A stretch of DNA of 31,393 nucleotides from Clostridia bacterium (GCA_900771085.1 CAAGMR010000040.1:1-31393), one strand, 5' to 3'. Counted from the stretch's first letter, positions 1-7,786 are shown. Translations and numbers: made by a program. The notes: generated by a model from the letters alone, not told the origin.

Positions 1-1
1 A

Positions 2-319
2 ACAGCTGTTAAGGCCAACCTTGCACATACAAAGCTTGCAGACAGGGCAACTGTAAAAAATGAGGACAGTTCAAGCTTTCTGAAACTTACTCGTGAAACT
101 TTTGACCTTGCATTTCTTGATCCGCCATATGGCAATGAAATCATAGATGGCGTTTTACCAGTTCTTGTAACAAAAATGAGTTCATACGGAACCATCGTAT
201 GCGAAACAGCTTCGAATGAGTCTCTTCCGGAGACGGTCGGTGATTTTTCAATTTACAGAGAGTACAAGTATGGTAAAATAAAGCTCACTCTTTACAAGCA
301 TAACGAGGAGACTGAATAA
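2..319 (+). CDS. rsmD: 16S rRNA (guanine-N2)-methyltransferase RsmD, 3' part
   Basis: The gene enters from the left edge, so only the last 105 codons are present, in the frame starting at base 2. The fragment holds the sequence FLDPPYG at about bases 116-136. This is the (D/N)PPY catalytic motif of SAM-dependent N2-guanine and N6-adenine methyltransferases. The following beta strands and the short lysine-rich tail fit the end of the Rossmann-type fold. RsmD methylates one guanine of 16S rRNA (G966 in E. coli) on the assembled small subunit. Its direct linkage to coaD, with only one base between stop and start, is a classic bacterial arrangement and supports the call. The cofactor-binding N-terminal half lies outside the window. 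Confidence 0.9.
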   Translation, partial: TAVKANLAHTKLADRATVKNEDSSSFLKLTRETFDLAFLDPPYGNEIIDGVLPVLVTKMSSYGTIVCETASNESLPETVGDFSIYREYKYGKIKLTLYKHNEETE

Positions 320-320
320 T

Positions 321-812
321 TTGCATAGCGCTATTTATCCCGGCAGTTTTGACCCGGTTACCAATGGTCATGTAGACGTTATTGAAAGAGCGTCAAAGCT
401 CTTTGATGAAGTAACGGTTGTAGTAATGACCAACTACAAAAAAATAGGTTTAACTACTTTTTCAATTGAGGAAAGAGTTAATCTCATAGAAAAATCAGTT
501 GCTCATCTTCCAAATGTCAAGGTTGATGCCTACAACGGACTCCTTGCCGAGTATGCCGAAAATCATGGTATCAATGTTATTGTTAAAGGACTTCGAGCAG
601 TATCTGATTTCGAAGACGAGTTCCAGCAGTCAATCGCTAACCGTCATATTTCACCTGAACTTGAAACCATTTTTCTCCCATGCAGAGAAAAGCACATGTT
701 CTTAAGTTCAAGCATCGTAAAACAGATTGGTGAACTTGGCGGTGATATCAGGGAGTTTGTTCCTGAAGTGGTTGCTGACGATATAACAACCAGACTTAGA
801 AAGGATAATTAA
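321..812 (+). CDS. coaD: Phosphopantetheine adenylyltransferase
   Basis: CoaD transfers AMP from ATP to 4'-phosphopantetheine, the penultimate step of coenzyme A synthesis in the cytoplasm. The 163-residue product has normal family length. It shows the nucleotidyltransferase signature GSFDPVTNGH at residues 8-17, including the T/HxGH element, and the second ATP-binding element SSSIVKQI near residues 129-136. The start is TTG, one base after the rsmD stop. It is preceded by GAGGAG at 305-310 with suitable spacing, and no ATG fits the conserved N-terminus. It is very probably cotranscribed with rsmD and the following coiled-coil gene, which begins one base after the coaD stop. Confidence 0.96.
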   Translation: MHSAIYPGSFDPVTNGHVDVIERASKLFDEVTVVVMTNYKKIGLTTFSIEERVNLIEKSVAHLPNVKVDAYNGLLAEYAENHGINVIVKGLRAVSDFEDEFQQSIANRHISPELETIFLPCREKHMFLSSSIVKQIGELGGDIREFVPEVVADDITTRLRKDN

Positions 813-813
813 C

Positions 814-1566
814 ATGGCACAGATTGAAGAATATCTTGACGAAATTGAGGAAATACTCGACAAAGGTAGAGGAAGTGCATTCTCAGGAAAAATCAGCGTA
901 GATGCAGATGCAATCAAGACAGTTCTTGAAGACATGAGACTTGATATCCCTGAGGAGATTAAGCAGGCAAAGATCATCGCTTCTGAGCGCCGTGAAATTA
1001 TCACACGTGCTCAGCGCGAAGGCGACAGAATTCTTGCTGACGCTACTGAGAAGGCAAACACTATCGTTGCCAATGCAGAATCACATGCAAACAGAGTTAT
1101 TTCTGAAACAACAGCAAATATCGAACTTGCAAAGTCATCAGCAAAGAATGAGGCAGACAAGCTTCTTGAAGATGCCCGTGTTCAGGCAGACAAGCTCATC
1201 GCTCAGGAAACAGTAATTGCTGAAGCACAGGCTGAAGCTGTTCGAATCAAGACAGAGTCAGAAGTTGCACTTAACGAATCTCGTGATAAGGCAATTGCTC
1301 TTCTTACAGAAGCAAGAGAAAAGGCAGAGGCTACTCTTGCAGAATCTCAGCACAATGCAGAGCGCATGCTTCAGGATGCAGAGTACACTGCACAGCAGAA
1401 GGTTGATGCCGCTAACAAGTGGGCATATGACCTTAAGCTCAATGTTGCAAATTACATCAATGACCTTGTTGGTGAAACAGAGTATCGTGTAGCTAAGAGC
1501 CTTAATGAAATTCATGCCCTTCAGGCAAACATCCAGAAGGCCGGCAACAAGAACAGCAATAAGTAA
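814..1566 (+). CDS. Alanine/glutamate-rich coiled-coil protein (ATP synthase subunit b/H-like)
   Basis: The 250-residue product is soluble and almost entirely helical. A short N-terminal segment (residues 1-60, with repeated acidic IEEYLDEIEEIL-type helix) is followed by about 150 residues of uninterrupted coiled coil rich in Ala, Glu, Gln and Lys. The C-terminal segment is a less repetitive helix. No membrane span or signal peptide is visible. Automatic annotation usually names such proteins ATP synthase F0 subunit b or V-type ATPase subunit H, because any long Ala/Glu coiled coil matches those families. No ATP synthase genes are nearby, so that name is not supported. Genes of this kind are common directly after coaD in Clostridia. 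A scaffolding role is possible but unproven. It is translationally close to coaD (1-bp gap) and ends at a strong terminator. Confidence 0.8.
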   Translation: MAQIEEYLDEIEEILDKGRGSAFSGKISVDADAIKTVLEDMRLDIPEEIKQAKIIASERREIITRAQREGDRILADATEKANTIVANAESHANRVISETTANIELAKSSAKNEADKLLEDARVQADKLIAQETVIAEAQAEAVRIKTESEVALNESRDKAIALLTEAREKAEATLAESQHNAERMLQDAEYTAQQKVDAANKWAYDLKLNVANYINDLVGETEYRVAKSLNEIHALQANIQKAGNKNSNK

Positions 1567-1577
1567 TTAAATGTTTC

Positions 1578-1610
1578 AAAAGGCATTGCTGATTGCAATG
1601 CCTTTTATTT
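1578..1610 (+). terminator. Rho-independent terminator after the coiled-coil gene
   Basis: A perfect 12-bp stem (1578-1589 with 1595-1606) and a 5-base loop are followed by a T-rich run. It closes the rsmD-coaD-coiled-coil unit. The ribosome binding site of the next gene (GGAGAG, 1613-1618) starts only a few bases after the T run. There is no room for a promoter between them. Confidence 0.9.
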
Positions 1611-1623
1611 TTGGAGAGTTATT

Positions 1624-2328
1624 ATGAGGATTGACAAGGCCATAGCATCACAGGGGGCTTTCTCAAGAAAAGATGTGAAGCAGCTTCTGAAAAGCGGCAG
1701 GGTACGTGTTAACGGAACCTGCGTTAGTGATCCTGCGACGCAGGTTGATGAAGTTTCTGATGTCATTGAAATAGATGGTCAGCCAATAAATTTTAAAAAA
1801 CATATATACATTATGCTAAACAAGCCGAAGGGAGTTGTCAGTGCGACTGACGACAAGGTGCATAAAACAGTTATAGACCTGGTACCCGATGAACTGAAAA
1901 GAAACGGCCTTTTTCCTGCCGGAAGACTCGACGGAGACACGACAGGTTTCGTTCTGATAACCGATGACGGAGAATTTGCGCACAATATGCTGTCTCCAAG
2001 ACACCATGTCGAAAAGACCTATCTTGTCACTCTTGCCGAACCTCTGACAGATGCAATGATAGCCAAGGTGAGTGAGGGAATAGAGCTTAAGGATGGCGCA
2101 ATCTGCCTCCCTGCGAGTGTTGAAAAAATTGATGATAAGACAGCATATATACGTATTGTGGAAGGAAAGTACCACCAGATAAAGCGTATGTTTGCAGCTG
2201 CGGGAAATCGCGTTGTCGAACTCGAACGCACTGCAATCGGGGGTCTTCAGCTCGATAAAACCCTTGCTCTCGGAGAATGTAGAGAGATAAATGATAACGA
2301 GTTGCACAATGTCTTTGTAAGAAGTTAA
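1624..2328 (+). CDS. rsuA: Small-subunit rRNA pseudouridine synthase, RsuA/RluB/E/F family
   Basis: The enzyme isomerises a uridine of rRNA to pseudouridine. The product has 234 residues. An S4 RNA-binding domain lies at about residues 1-48 (MRIDKAIAS...RKDVKQLLKSGRVRVNG), followed by the catalytic domain. The catalytic motif GRLDGDTTG places the nucleophile at Asp103, and the conserved LNKPKG element is at about 65-70. Length and S4 organisation fit RsuA (16S position 516) better than the longer RluB. The exact target cannot be read from sequence, so the symbol is a family-level call. The ATG at 1624 is preceded by GGAGAG. The gene stands alone between a terminator and a promoter-bearing spacer. 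Confidence 0.88.
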   Translation: MRIDKAIASQGAFSRKDVKQLLKSGRVRVNGTCVSDPATQVDEVSDVIEIDGQPINFKKHIYIMLNKPKGVVSATDDKVHKTVIDLVPDELKRNGLFPAGRLDGDTTGFVLITDDGEFAHNMLSPRHHVEKTYLVTLAEPLTDAMIAKVSEGIELKDGAICLPASVEKIDDKTAYIRIVEGKYHQIKRMFAAAGNRVVELERTAIGGLQLDKTLALGECREINDNELHNVFVRS

Positions 2329-2381
2329 CTAACAAGGAAATATTTTTTTAGTAGAATTTATTAGTTTTAATCAATAAATGG

Positions 2382-2410
2382 TTGTATTTTCTTTTGACGT
2401 TGTGTATTAT
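2382..2410 (+). promoter_or_regulatory. Putative sigma-A promoter of the PucR-type regulator gene
   Basis: TTGTAT (2382-2387), a 17-base spacer and TATTAT (2405-2410) lie in a very A/T-rich stretch about 70 bases before the chosen start. Both boxes deviate from consensus, so this is a moderate call. It supports the start at 2479 rather than the in-frame codon at 2416, which would be within a few bases of the expected transcription start. Confidence 0.45.
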
Positions 2411-2478
2411 AGATAATGACAAGACAAGTAAATTGTGAAAAAAGCACATACAGTGATTTTTTAGATAGGAGGCTTATC

Positions 2479-3564
2479 ATGTCCAACAGACTTTTTCAGG
2501 GTGTAATTCACCAGATGCGCGACGCCATAGACAGAACTGTAGGCGTAATTGACGAAAGTGGTACAATCATATCCTGTAGCGAGCTTGAAAGAATTGGTGA
2601 GCAGAATAAAGCGCTGACATACAACATATTCTCAACAAATGAACCGGTTCAGCTTGACGGAACCACATATCTTTCATTTGATTCAAGACTCAGACATGAA
2701 TATGCAATATTCGTAGACGGCGATGATGAACTTGCTATCAAATATGCAAGAATTCTTTCTGTTTCCTTTGGAAGCATTAAGCAGTTCTACGATGAAAAAT
2801 ATGACAGAAGCAACTTTGTAAAGAACGTTATCCTTGATAACATCCTTCCGGGCGACATTTACATTAAAGCTCGTGAGCTTCGCTTCAACAGCGACGCTAC
2901 AAGAGTAGTGCTTCTCATCAGAATCCTCGGTAACGAAGATTCAACCATTTACGATCTCATCCAGAATCTCTTCCCTGACAAGAACAAGGACTTCGTTATC
3001 AACATCAACGAAAAGGACATTGCTCTTGTTAAAGAGGTTAGCAGCGACGTAGAATCAAAAGACCTCGAGAACCTTGCACACTCAATCTGTGATGCTTTGA
3101 GCTCAGAGTTCTTCAGCAATACTCAGGTCGGAATCGGTACAACAGTAGTTGGACTCAAAGACCTTTCACGTTCACTTAAGGAGGCTCAGGTAGCTCTCGA
3201 AGTAGGTAAGGTATTCGACACCGAAAAGGATATCATCAGCTACGATAACCTTGGTATCGCAAGACTTATTTATCAGCTACCTACAACTCTTTGTGAAATG
3301 TTCCTTTCAGAAGTATTCAAGAGAGGTTCAATCGACAGCCTTGATCAGGAAACTCTCTTCACAATCCAGAAGTTCTTTGAAAACAACCTCAACGTTTCCG
3401 AGACTTCAAGAAAGCTTTTCGTTCACAGAAACACTCTTGTTTACAGACTTGAAAAGATCAAAAAGATTACAGGTCTTGACCTTAGAGAGTTCGATGATGC
3501 CATCGTATTCAAAGTAGCTCTTATGGTTAAGAAATATCTTGATTCCTGCCCAACAAAATTCTAA
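2479..3564 (+). CDS. PucR/CdaR-family transcriptional regulator
   Basis: The 361-residue protein ends in a PucR-type helix-turn-helix domain (about 299-361). Its pattern FFENNLNVSETSRKLFVHR followed by NTLVYRLEKIKKITGLDL is typical of CdaR, PucR and carbohydrate-diacid regulators. The region before it (about 110-290) fits the GGDEF-like/CdaR central domain, and the N-terminus looks like a small sensor domain. The reading frame extends upstream to 2416. I chose ATG 2479 because TAGGAGG (2466-2472) sits at ideal spacing and the extra 21 residues do not resemble the family. The ligand is unknown. No sugar-diacid or purine catabolic gene is adjacent. The next gene is ftsE beyond a terminator, so the gene appears monocistronic. 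Confidence 0.88.
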   Translation: MSNRLFQGVIHQMRDAIDRTVGVIDESGTIISCSELERIGEQNKALTYNIFSTNEPVQLDGTTYLSFDSRLRHEYAIFVDGDDELAIKYARILSVSFGSIKQFYDEKYDRSNFVKNVILDNILPGDIYIKARELRFNSDATRVVLLIRILGNEDSTIYDLIQNLFPDKNKDFVININEKDIALVKEVSSDVESKDLENLAHSICDALSSEFFSNTQVGIGTTVVGLKDLSRSLKEAQVALEVGKVFDTEKDIISYDNLGIARLIYQLPTTLCEMFLSEVFKRGSIDSLDQETLFTIQKFFENNLNVSETSRKLFVHRNTLVYRLEKIKKITGLDLREFDDAIVFKVALMVKKYLDSCPTKF

Positions 3565-3602
3565 AAAAGTTACAAAAGAGTAACGAAATTTAGAATGAAA
3601 TG

Positions 3603-3611
3603 TGATATAAT
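3603..3611 (+). promoter_or_regulatory. Extended -10 promoter element upstream of ftsE
   Basis: TGA followed by a perfect TATAAT (3606-3611) makes an extended -10 element. No convincing -35 box is seen 17 bases upstream. Transcription would start near 3618, inside the hairpin described next. It is the only good promoter candidate between the PucR-type gene and ftsE. Confidence 0.5.
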
Positions 3612-3656
3612 ACCTGTCGGAGTATTTTTACATACTCCGATGGGTATTTTTGTTTT
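3611..3656 (+). terminator. Hairpin terminator/attenuator in front of ftsE
   Basis: Bases 3611-3625 pair with 3632-3646 in a continuous 15-bp stem with two G-U pairs and a 6-base loop. A T-rich tract (to 3656) follows. It should end transcription from the upstream regulator gene. It lies 41 bases before the ftsE start. Confidence 0.8.
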
Positions 3657-3697
3657 TAGCGAGATTAATATATAAAAACGTCAGGAGAACGATAAGC

Positions 3698-4648
3698 GTG
3701 ATAGAATTTAGAAATGTTTCCAAGGTTTATGACAATGGAACCGTTGCGCTGAAGGACATTAACCTTCGTATCAACAGAGGCGAATTCGTCTTTATCGTTG
3801 GTGCATCCGGTGCAGGTAAGAGTACATTCCTTAAGACAATCATGAGAGAGGAAGTACCGACTTCCGGTTCAATCATGATTAACAGTTATGACCTTACAAA
3901 GATGTCTAAGAAGGAGATTCCTTACTACAGAAGAACACTTGGTATTGTGTTCCAGGATTTCCGTCTTATTCCAAAAATGACAGTATACGATAACGTGGCA
4001 TTCGCTATGAGAGTTATCGGTGCAAGTGAAAAGGAAATCAGAAAGAGAGTACCATATGTTCTTACTCTCGTAGGTCTTCAGGACAAGGCAAGATCTTATC
4101 CTAACGAGATTTCCGGTGGTGAACAGCAGCGAGTTGCTCTCGCAAGAGCTCTTGTAAACAATGCAAACACCATTATCGCAGACGAGCCTACAGGTAACGT
4201 TGACCCTGAGATGAGTTATGAAATTATGGAACTCCTCAACCGTATCAACGAAAATGGTACAACAGTAATAATGGTTACTCATGAACATGAACTTGTTAAG
4301 CAGTTCAACCACAGAATTGTTGTTATCGATAACGGTGAAATTATTACCGACATGGCTGACGGTGGTGTTCTTCAGTACGATGTTAAGACCGGCTACCAGC
4401 CTGTTCCAAACATTACAACAATGAAGACAATTACTTTGAACAGCCTCAGTGTTAATGAGGAAGCTGAGGAAGACTTACAGAAAGTTCCTTCTTCAATTTC
4501 TTCTATTGATACTGACGATGTCCTTAAGGATCTGGACTTTGAAAACGTGGATTACAGCAAATATTTTGAAGATGTTGCTGCCTCACCGGCAACAGAATCC
4601 GAACCGGTTGTAGAAACTAAGGAAGAAGGTGACTCTGCAAATGTCTAA
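3698..4648 (+). CDS. ftsE: Cell-division ABC-type ATPase FtsE with acidic C-terminal extension
   Basis: FtsE is the cytoplasmic ATPase that, with FtsX, activates peptidoglycan hydrolases at the membrane. All ATPase motifs are present: Walker A GASGAGKST (35-43), Q-loop VFQD (84-87), signature SGGEQQR (139-145), Walker B IIADEP with Asp162-Glu163, and switch His195. The start is GTG 3698, preceded by AGGAG (3683-3687) and matching the FtsE N-terminus IEFRNVSKVY; the frame is open to 3650 but that part is not FtsE-like. FtsE is normally about 225-230 residues. This one has 316. The last 83 residues carry 20 Asp/Glu and 5 Lys and appear unstructured. The gene overlaps ftsX by 8 bases. Confidence 0.95.
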   Translation: MIEFRNVSKVYDNGTVALKDINLRINRGEFVFIVGASGAGKSTFLKTIMREEVPTSGSIMINSYDLTKMSKKEIPYYRRTLGIVFQDFRLIPKMTVYDNVAFAMRVIGASEKEIRKRVPYVLTLVGLQDKARSYPNEISGGEQQRVALARALVNNANTIIADEPTGNVDPEMSYEIMELLNRINENGTTVIMVTHEHELVKQFNHRIVVIDNGEIITDMADGGVLQYDVKTGYQPVPNITTMKTITLNSLSVNEEAEEDLQKVPSSISSIDTDDVLKDLDFENVDYSKYFEDVAASPATESEPVVETKEEGDSANV

Positions 4649-5618
4649 GACTAAAGAAAAAACAGCTGCTAAAGCTCCTGCAAAGGCAAAGAAAAAGAGC
4701 ACCTCATTAAACCTTGGTTATCTTACAAGAGAAGGTGTAAGAAACGTATGGTCAAACAGACTTATGTCTGTTGCATCTGTGGCAGTACTTATGTCCTGCC
4801 TTATGCTTATCGGCTGTGCATTCCTTCTTTTTGCAAACATTGACCTCGCTCTTGAAAGCGTTCAGAGCCAGAACGTTATTATGGTTTATCTTGAGGATGA
4901 TATTACTGAAGAACAGATTAATACTGTTGGCCAGGATATCAGAATGATTGGCGATGTTGATTCCGCCGAATTCGTTTCCAAGGCAGAAGCTTATGAGAAT
5001 CAGCTTAAGAGTCTCGGTGACGATGCAAACCTTATGGAAGGCCTTGATGAGAATCCACTTCCGGATGCTTATCAGGTTAACCTCAAAACCCTTGATAATT
5101 ATGACACTGTTACAGGCAGTCTCAAGGCTATCGCTCATGTTTCCAGCGTTCGCGGAAACAGCGACCTCGCTCAGCAGGTTAGACAGATCAGAAGAGCAGT
5201 ATCATTTATCAGCGTTGGCATGATTATTATGCTTCTTGCAGTTTCACTCTTCATTATTGCGAATACTGTAAGAGTTACAATGTATAACAGAAGACTTGAA
5301 ATCAGCATCATGAAAGCCGTTGGCGCAACAAACTGGTTTGTTCGCTGGCCTTTCATCATCGAAGGTATCATAATCGGTATCATTTCAGGTATTCTTTCAG
5401 AGGGACTTGTATTTGGCATTTACAAACTGACTATCAGTTCTCTTGGAGATATCTTCCAGGTACTTGGCGGTCAGGCAGTGGCATTTGGCAAGTATGCTGT
5501 CCCAATGCTTGTTTCATTTGTACTTGTTGGTATCCTTGCGGGTTCCGTTGGTTCAATTGTTTCAATGGCAAGATACCTCAAGGAACAGGAAGGAAGTGTA
5601 GTAACAAATGAGAACTAA
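4641..5618 (+). CDS. ftsX: Cell-division membrane protein FtsX
   Basis: The 325-residue FtsX has the expected topology: a cytoplasmic N-terminus, TM1 (about 42-66), a large extracellular loop (67-187), then TM2 (188-210), TM3 (236-262) and TM4 (287-311). The loop recruits and activates a murein hydrolase, while the cytoplasmic side engages FtsE. The conserved cytoplasmic segment RLEISIMKAVGAT lies at 218-230, between TM2 and TM3. ATG 4641 is chosen over GTG 4629 because AAGAAGG lies at correct spacing before it. The first 19 residues contain 8 lysines in an Ala/Pro/Lys-rich tail. The gene overlaps both ftsE and the following M23 gene, indicating translational coupling. Confidence 0.95.
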   Translation: MSKTKEKTAAKAPAKAKKKSTSLNLGYLTREGVRNVWSNRLMSVASVAVLMSCLMLIGCAFLLFANIDLALESVQSQNVIMVYLEDDITEEQINTVGQDIRMIGDVDSAEFVSKAEAYENQLKSLGDDANLMEGLDENPLPDAYQVNLKTLDNYDTVTGSLKAIAHVSSVRGNSDLAQQVRQIRRAVSFISVGMIIMLLAVSLFIIANTVRVTMYNRRLEISIMKAVGATNWFVRWPFIIEGIIIGIISGILSEGLVFGIYKLTISSLGDIFQVLGGQAVAFGKYAVPMLVSFVLVGILAGSVGSIVSMARYLKEQEGSVVTNEN

Positions 5619-6927
5619 TACTTTTGTAAGAAAGTTACTCTCATTGGTTCTTACACTCGCTATTAGCTTATTTGTATTTTTACCTTCGGGAGTTACTCCT
5701 ACAGCATTTGCTGCTTCAAAAGAAGAAATCGAGCAGAGAATTGACGAACTCGATCAAAAGATTGAAGCCAGCCAGGATAAGATAAAAGAGAACGATAAAA
5801 AGATAGATTCTGCTTCAAGTTCTGCAAGTGAACTTCAGGGCCAGGTTAATGCCGTTCAGGCACAGCTTGATGCCTACAATCAGAAGATTGACCTTCTTAA
5901 TCAGCGTATAGCTGCTCTAAATGCCGAGATTTCCAAGACAGAAAGCGAAAAGGCAAAGAATGAAGCCAAGATGGCTGAACAGAAGGAGACTATTTCTGTA
6001 ACACAGCAGGCACTTGCTCAGAGACTCAGAGCAATGTATATCTCAGGCAATGTTTCAAACCTTGAGATTCTGCTCGAAGCAGACAGCTTCACAAACTTCC
6101 TTAATCGTCTCGAACTTGTTTCTCGAATTGCAAGACATGATAATGACATTATCAGCACACTCAGAGATGAGATTTCTGAATATGAAGCAATAGAAGCAAA
6201 GCTCGAAGAACAGGAAAAACGTCTTGAGGAAGATAAAGCAGACATTGAATCTTCTAAAGCTCAGGAACAGGACGCCAAGTCTGAAATCGTGAGCAGCAAA
6301 AAGGTTCTTGACCAGAAGATGAGTACACTTAATAACTACATCAGCGGTCTTGAGTCAAACAGTAAGGAACTTCAGAATTACATCACAAGTGCAAGACAGC
6401 AACAGCAGGCTTATATGAATCAGATTAATGCTCAGCTTGCTCAGAGCTCTTCAACAGGTACCGGTACACCATCAGGTGACATGATCTGGCCTGTTGCAGC
6501 ATCAGGTTCATATATTTCTTCCGGCTACGGTTCAAGATGGGGAACAACCCATTATGGTATTGATATCACTCATCCTAATGGCGGTTCCAACTCTGTTCCG
6601 ATTGTTGCATCTGCATCCGGCGTTGTTAAGATTTCAAGTAACGCATGCTCTCACAACTACAGAAAAGAAAGTAACTGTGGATGTAATGGTGGTTACGGTA
6701 ACTATTGCGTAATCGACCATGGTAACGGTCTTCTTTCATACTACGCCCATATGGCTCGCAGCGTTGTGTCTGTAGGTCAGCATGTTGAACAGGGTCAGCT
6801 TGTAGGATATATGGGATGCACAGGTTATTCAACCGGTCCGCATCTTCACTTTGAAATCCGAGTAAATGACGGTTCATCAAGATCCGTTGCGGCAAGAAAC
6901 CCACTTAACTATGTTCGCCAGCCATAA
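5608..6927 (+). CDS. Secreted coiled-coil M23 (LytM) endopeptidase, EnvC-like FtsEX partner
   Basis: The 439-residue product has a signal peptide (residues 1-35, cleavage probably after AFA), a long coiled coil (about 38-275) and a C-terminal M23/LytM domain (about 295-435). The zinc and catalytic motifs are intact: HYGID and HLHFEIR, plus the YYAHM segment. This order matches EnvC and related FtsX-activated hydrolases, where the coiled coil docks on the FtsX loop. Unlike E. coli EnvC, whose LytM domain is inactive, this domain should itself cut peptide cross-links. Between two core strands there is a short Cys/His-containing insertion (NACSHNYRKESNCGC). The ATG overlaps the ftsX stop by 11 bases, and a strong terminator follows. 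Confidence 0.92.
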   Translation: MRTNTFVRKLLSLVLTLAISLFVFLPSGVTPTAFAASKEEIEQRIDELDQKIEASQDKIKENDKKIDSASSSASELQGQVNAVQAQLDAYNQKIDLLNQRIAALNAEISKTESEKAKNEAKMAEQKETISVTQQALAQRLRAMYISGNVSNLEILLEADSFTNFLNRLELVSRIARHDNDIISTLRDEISEYEAIEAKLEEQEKRLEEDKADIESSKAQEQDAKSEIVSSKKVLDQKMSTLNNYISGLESNSKELQNYITSARQQQQAYMNQINAQLAQSSSTGTGTPSGDMIWPVAASGSYISSGYGSRWGTTHYGIDITHPNGGSNSVPIVASASGVVKISSNACSHNYRKESNCGCNGGYGNYCVIDHGNGLLSYYAHMARSVVSVGQHVEQGQLVGYMGCTGYSTGPHLHFEIRVNDGSSRSVAARNPLNYVRQP

Positions 6928-6935
6928 CAAAAAAT

Positions 6936-6967
6936 ATCCCCGCTTTTAAAGCGGGGATTTTTTTTAT
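6936..6967 (+). terminator. Rho-independent terminator of the ftsEX-M23 operon
   Basis: A GC-rich stem (ATCCCCGCTTT paired with AAAGCGGGGAT, 6936-6958, very small loop) is followed by about nine T residues. It sits nine bases after the stop of the M23 gene. Confidence 0.95.
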
Positions 6968-6971
6968 AGAT

Positions 6972-7007
6972 AAAAGGCCGTCCAAAGAAGTCTTTAGACG
7001 GCCTTTT
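6972..7007 (-). terminator. Terminator of the gntR-type gene (probably bidirectional)
   Basis: A perfect 11-bp stem (6972-6982 with 6997-7007) has a 14-base loop and A/T flanks on both sides. It lies between the convergent M23 and GntR genes and can serve transcripts from the minus strand. Confidence 0.75.
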
Positions 7008-7063
7008 ACCTTTGTAAGTGTATGTTTTGGGGAACATCACATTAAGTGATGTCTAAACCATAA

Positions 7064-7786
7064 TTAGCCAAGGAACGGGAACTCAAGAACGTGGCTTGGA
7101 ATTGTGAAGTTAACATAGTTAACCGGTTTTTCCTGTCCTTCGAAATGCATCCATCTTGTGATTTCAACAATCTTTTCAGGCTTCTCAAGGCTGAACTCCT
7201 GAATATCAACAAGTGATGCTTCTCTTACCTTGATAGAACAGTCAAGCTTGTTGATTGGTGTGTCAAGGTTGGTGAGAAGGTTGTGGGCAAGTGAAGATTC
7301 AAGATCCTTCTGGTCAAGCTTTGAGAATGCGAGAGGGGTGTAGTAGTTGTGCTCTACGCCGAGAACAGTTCCTTCTGCACATCTGAGACGCTTGATGTAA
7401 TAAAGCTCTGTGCCTGCAGGCCAGATTGACATAAGGTCTTCGTCGCCTTCAGAAACAATAATCTTCTTGTGCTCAACAACTTTGTTCTTATCTTCAATGC
7501 CAACGTGCTTAAGAATGAAACTGAGGGAAAGGAGAGGCTCCAGTCCGTAGTAAATGCTTCTTTCGTTTACAAATGTACCAACGCCCTGAATCTTGTAAAT
7601 GGTGCCTTCTGCTTCAAGCTGAGCAAGAGCGGCACGAACTGTTGCACGACCAACATTTAAAGTATCCATGAATTCGTATTCGGTTGGAAGCTGTGAATGA
7701 GGTGGATATTTTCCGGAAATAATGAGTTTTAAGATGTAGTCTTTAACATACTCGTACAGTGTTGCGGAATTGTCGCGTTTTGCCAT
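7064..7786 (-). CDS. GntR-family transcriptional regulator with UTRA domain
   Basis: The 240-residue protein has an N-terminal winged helix-turn-helix (about 10-75, including QLPTEYEFMDTLNVGRATVRAALAQLEAEG) of the GntR/HutC subfamily. A UTRA small-molecule binding domain (about 95-235) follows. UTRA regulators sense sugars, sugar phosphates, histidine intermediates or phosphonates; the ligand here is unknown. The ATG is preceded by AGGGAGG on the minus strand (7794-7800). It has its own consensus promoter in the 123-bp spacer to the TetR gene. Its position beside the GlpA-like operon suggests it controls part of that locus, but this is inference. Confidence 0.9.
   Translation of the reverse strand: MAKRDNSATLYEYVKDYILKLIISGKYPPHSQLPTEYEFMDTLNVGRATVRAALAQLEAEGTIYKIQGVGTFVNERSIYYGLEPLLSLSFILKHVGIEDKNKVVEHKKIIVSEGDEDLMSIWPAGTELYYIKRLRCAEGTVLGVEHNYYTPLAFSKLDQKDLESSLAHNLLTNLDTPINKLDCSIKVREASLVDIQEFSLEKPEKIVEITRWMHFEGQEKPVNYVNFTIPSHVLEFPFLG

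Noticed and set aside
814..1566. F-type ATP synthase subunit b
   Set aside because: There is no membrane span and there are no atp genes nearby; the similarity is of coiled-coil composition.
2329..2378. Terminator after rsuA
   Set aside because: AACTAA and TTAGTT can pair, but the stem is only six weak pairs with a loop of about 30 bases.
3869..4312. Minus-strand open frame of 147 codons inside ftsE
   Set aside because: It is a shadow of the conserved ABC ATPase frame; its composition (Cys/Val/Asn-rich) is not protein-like.
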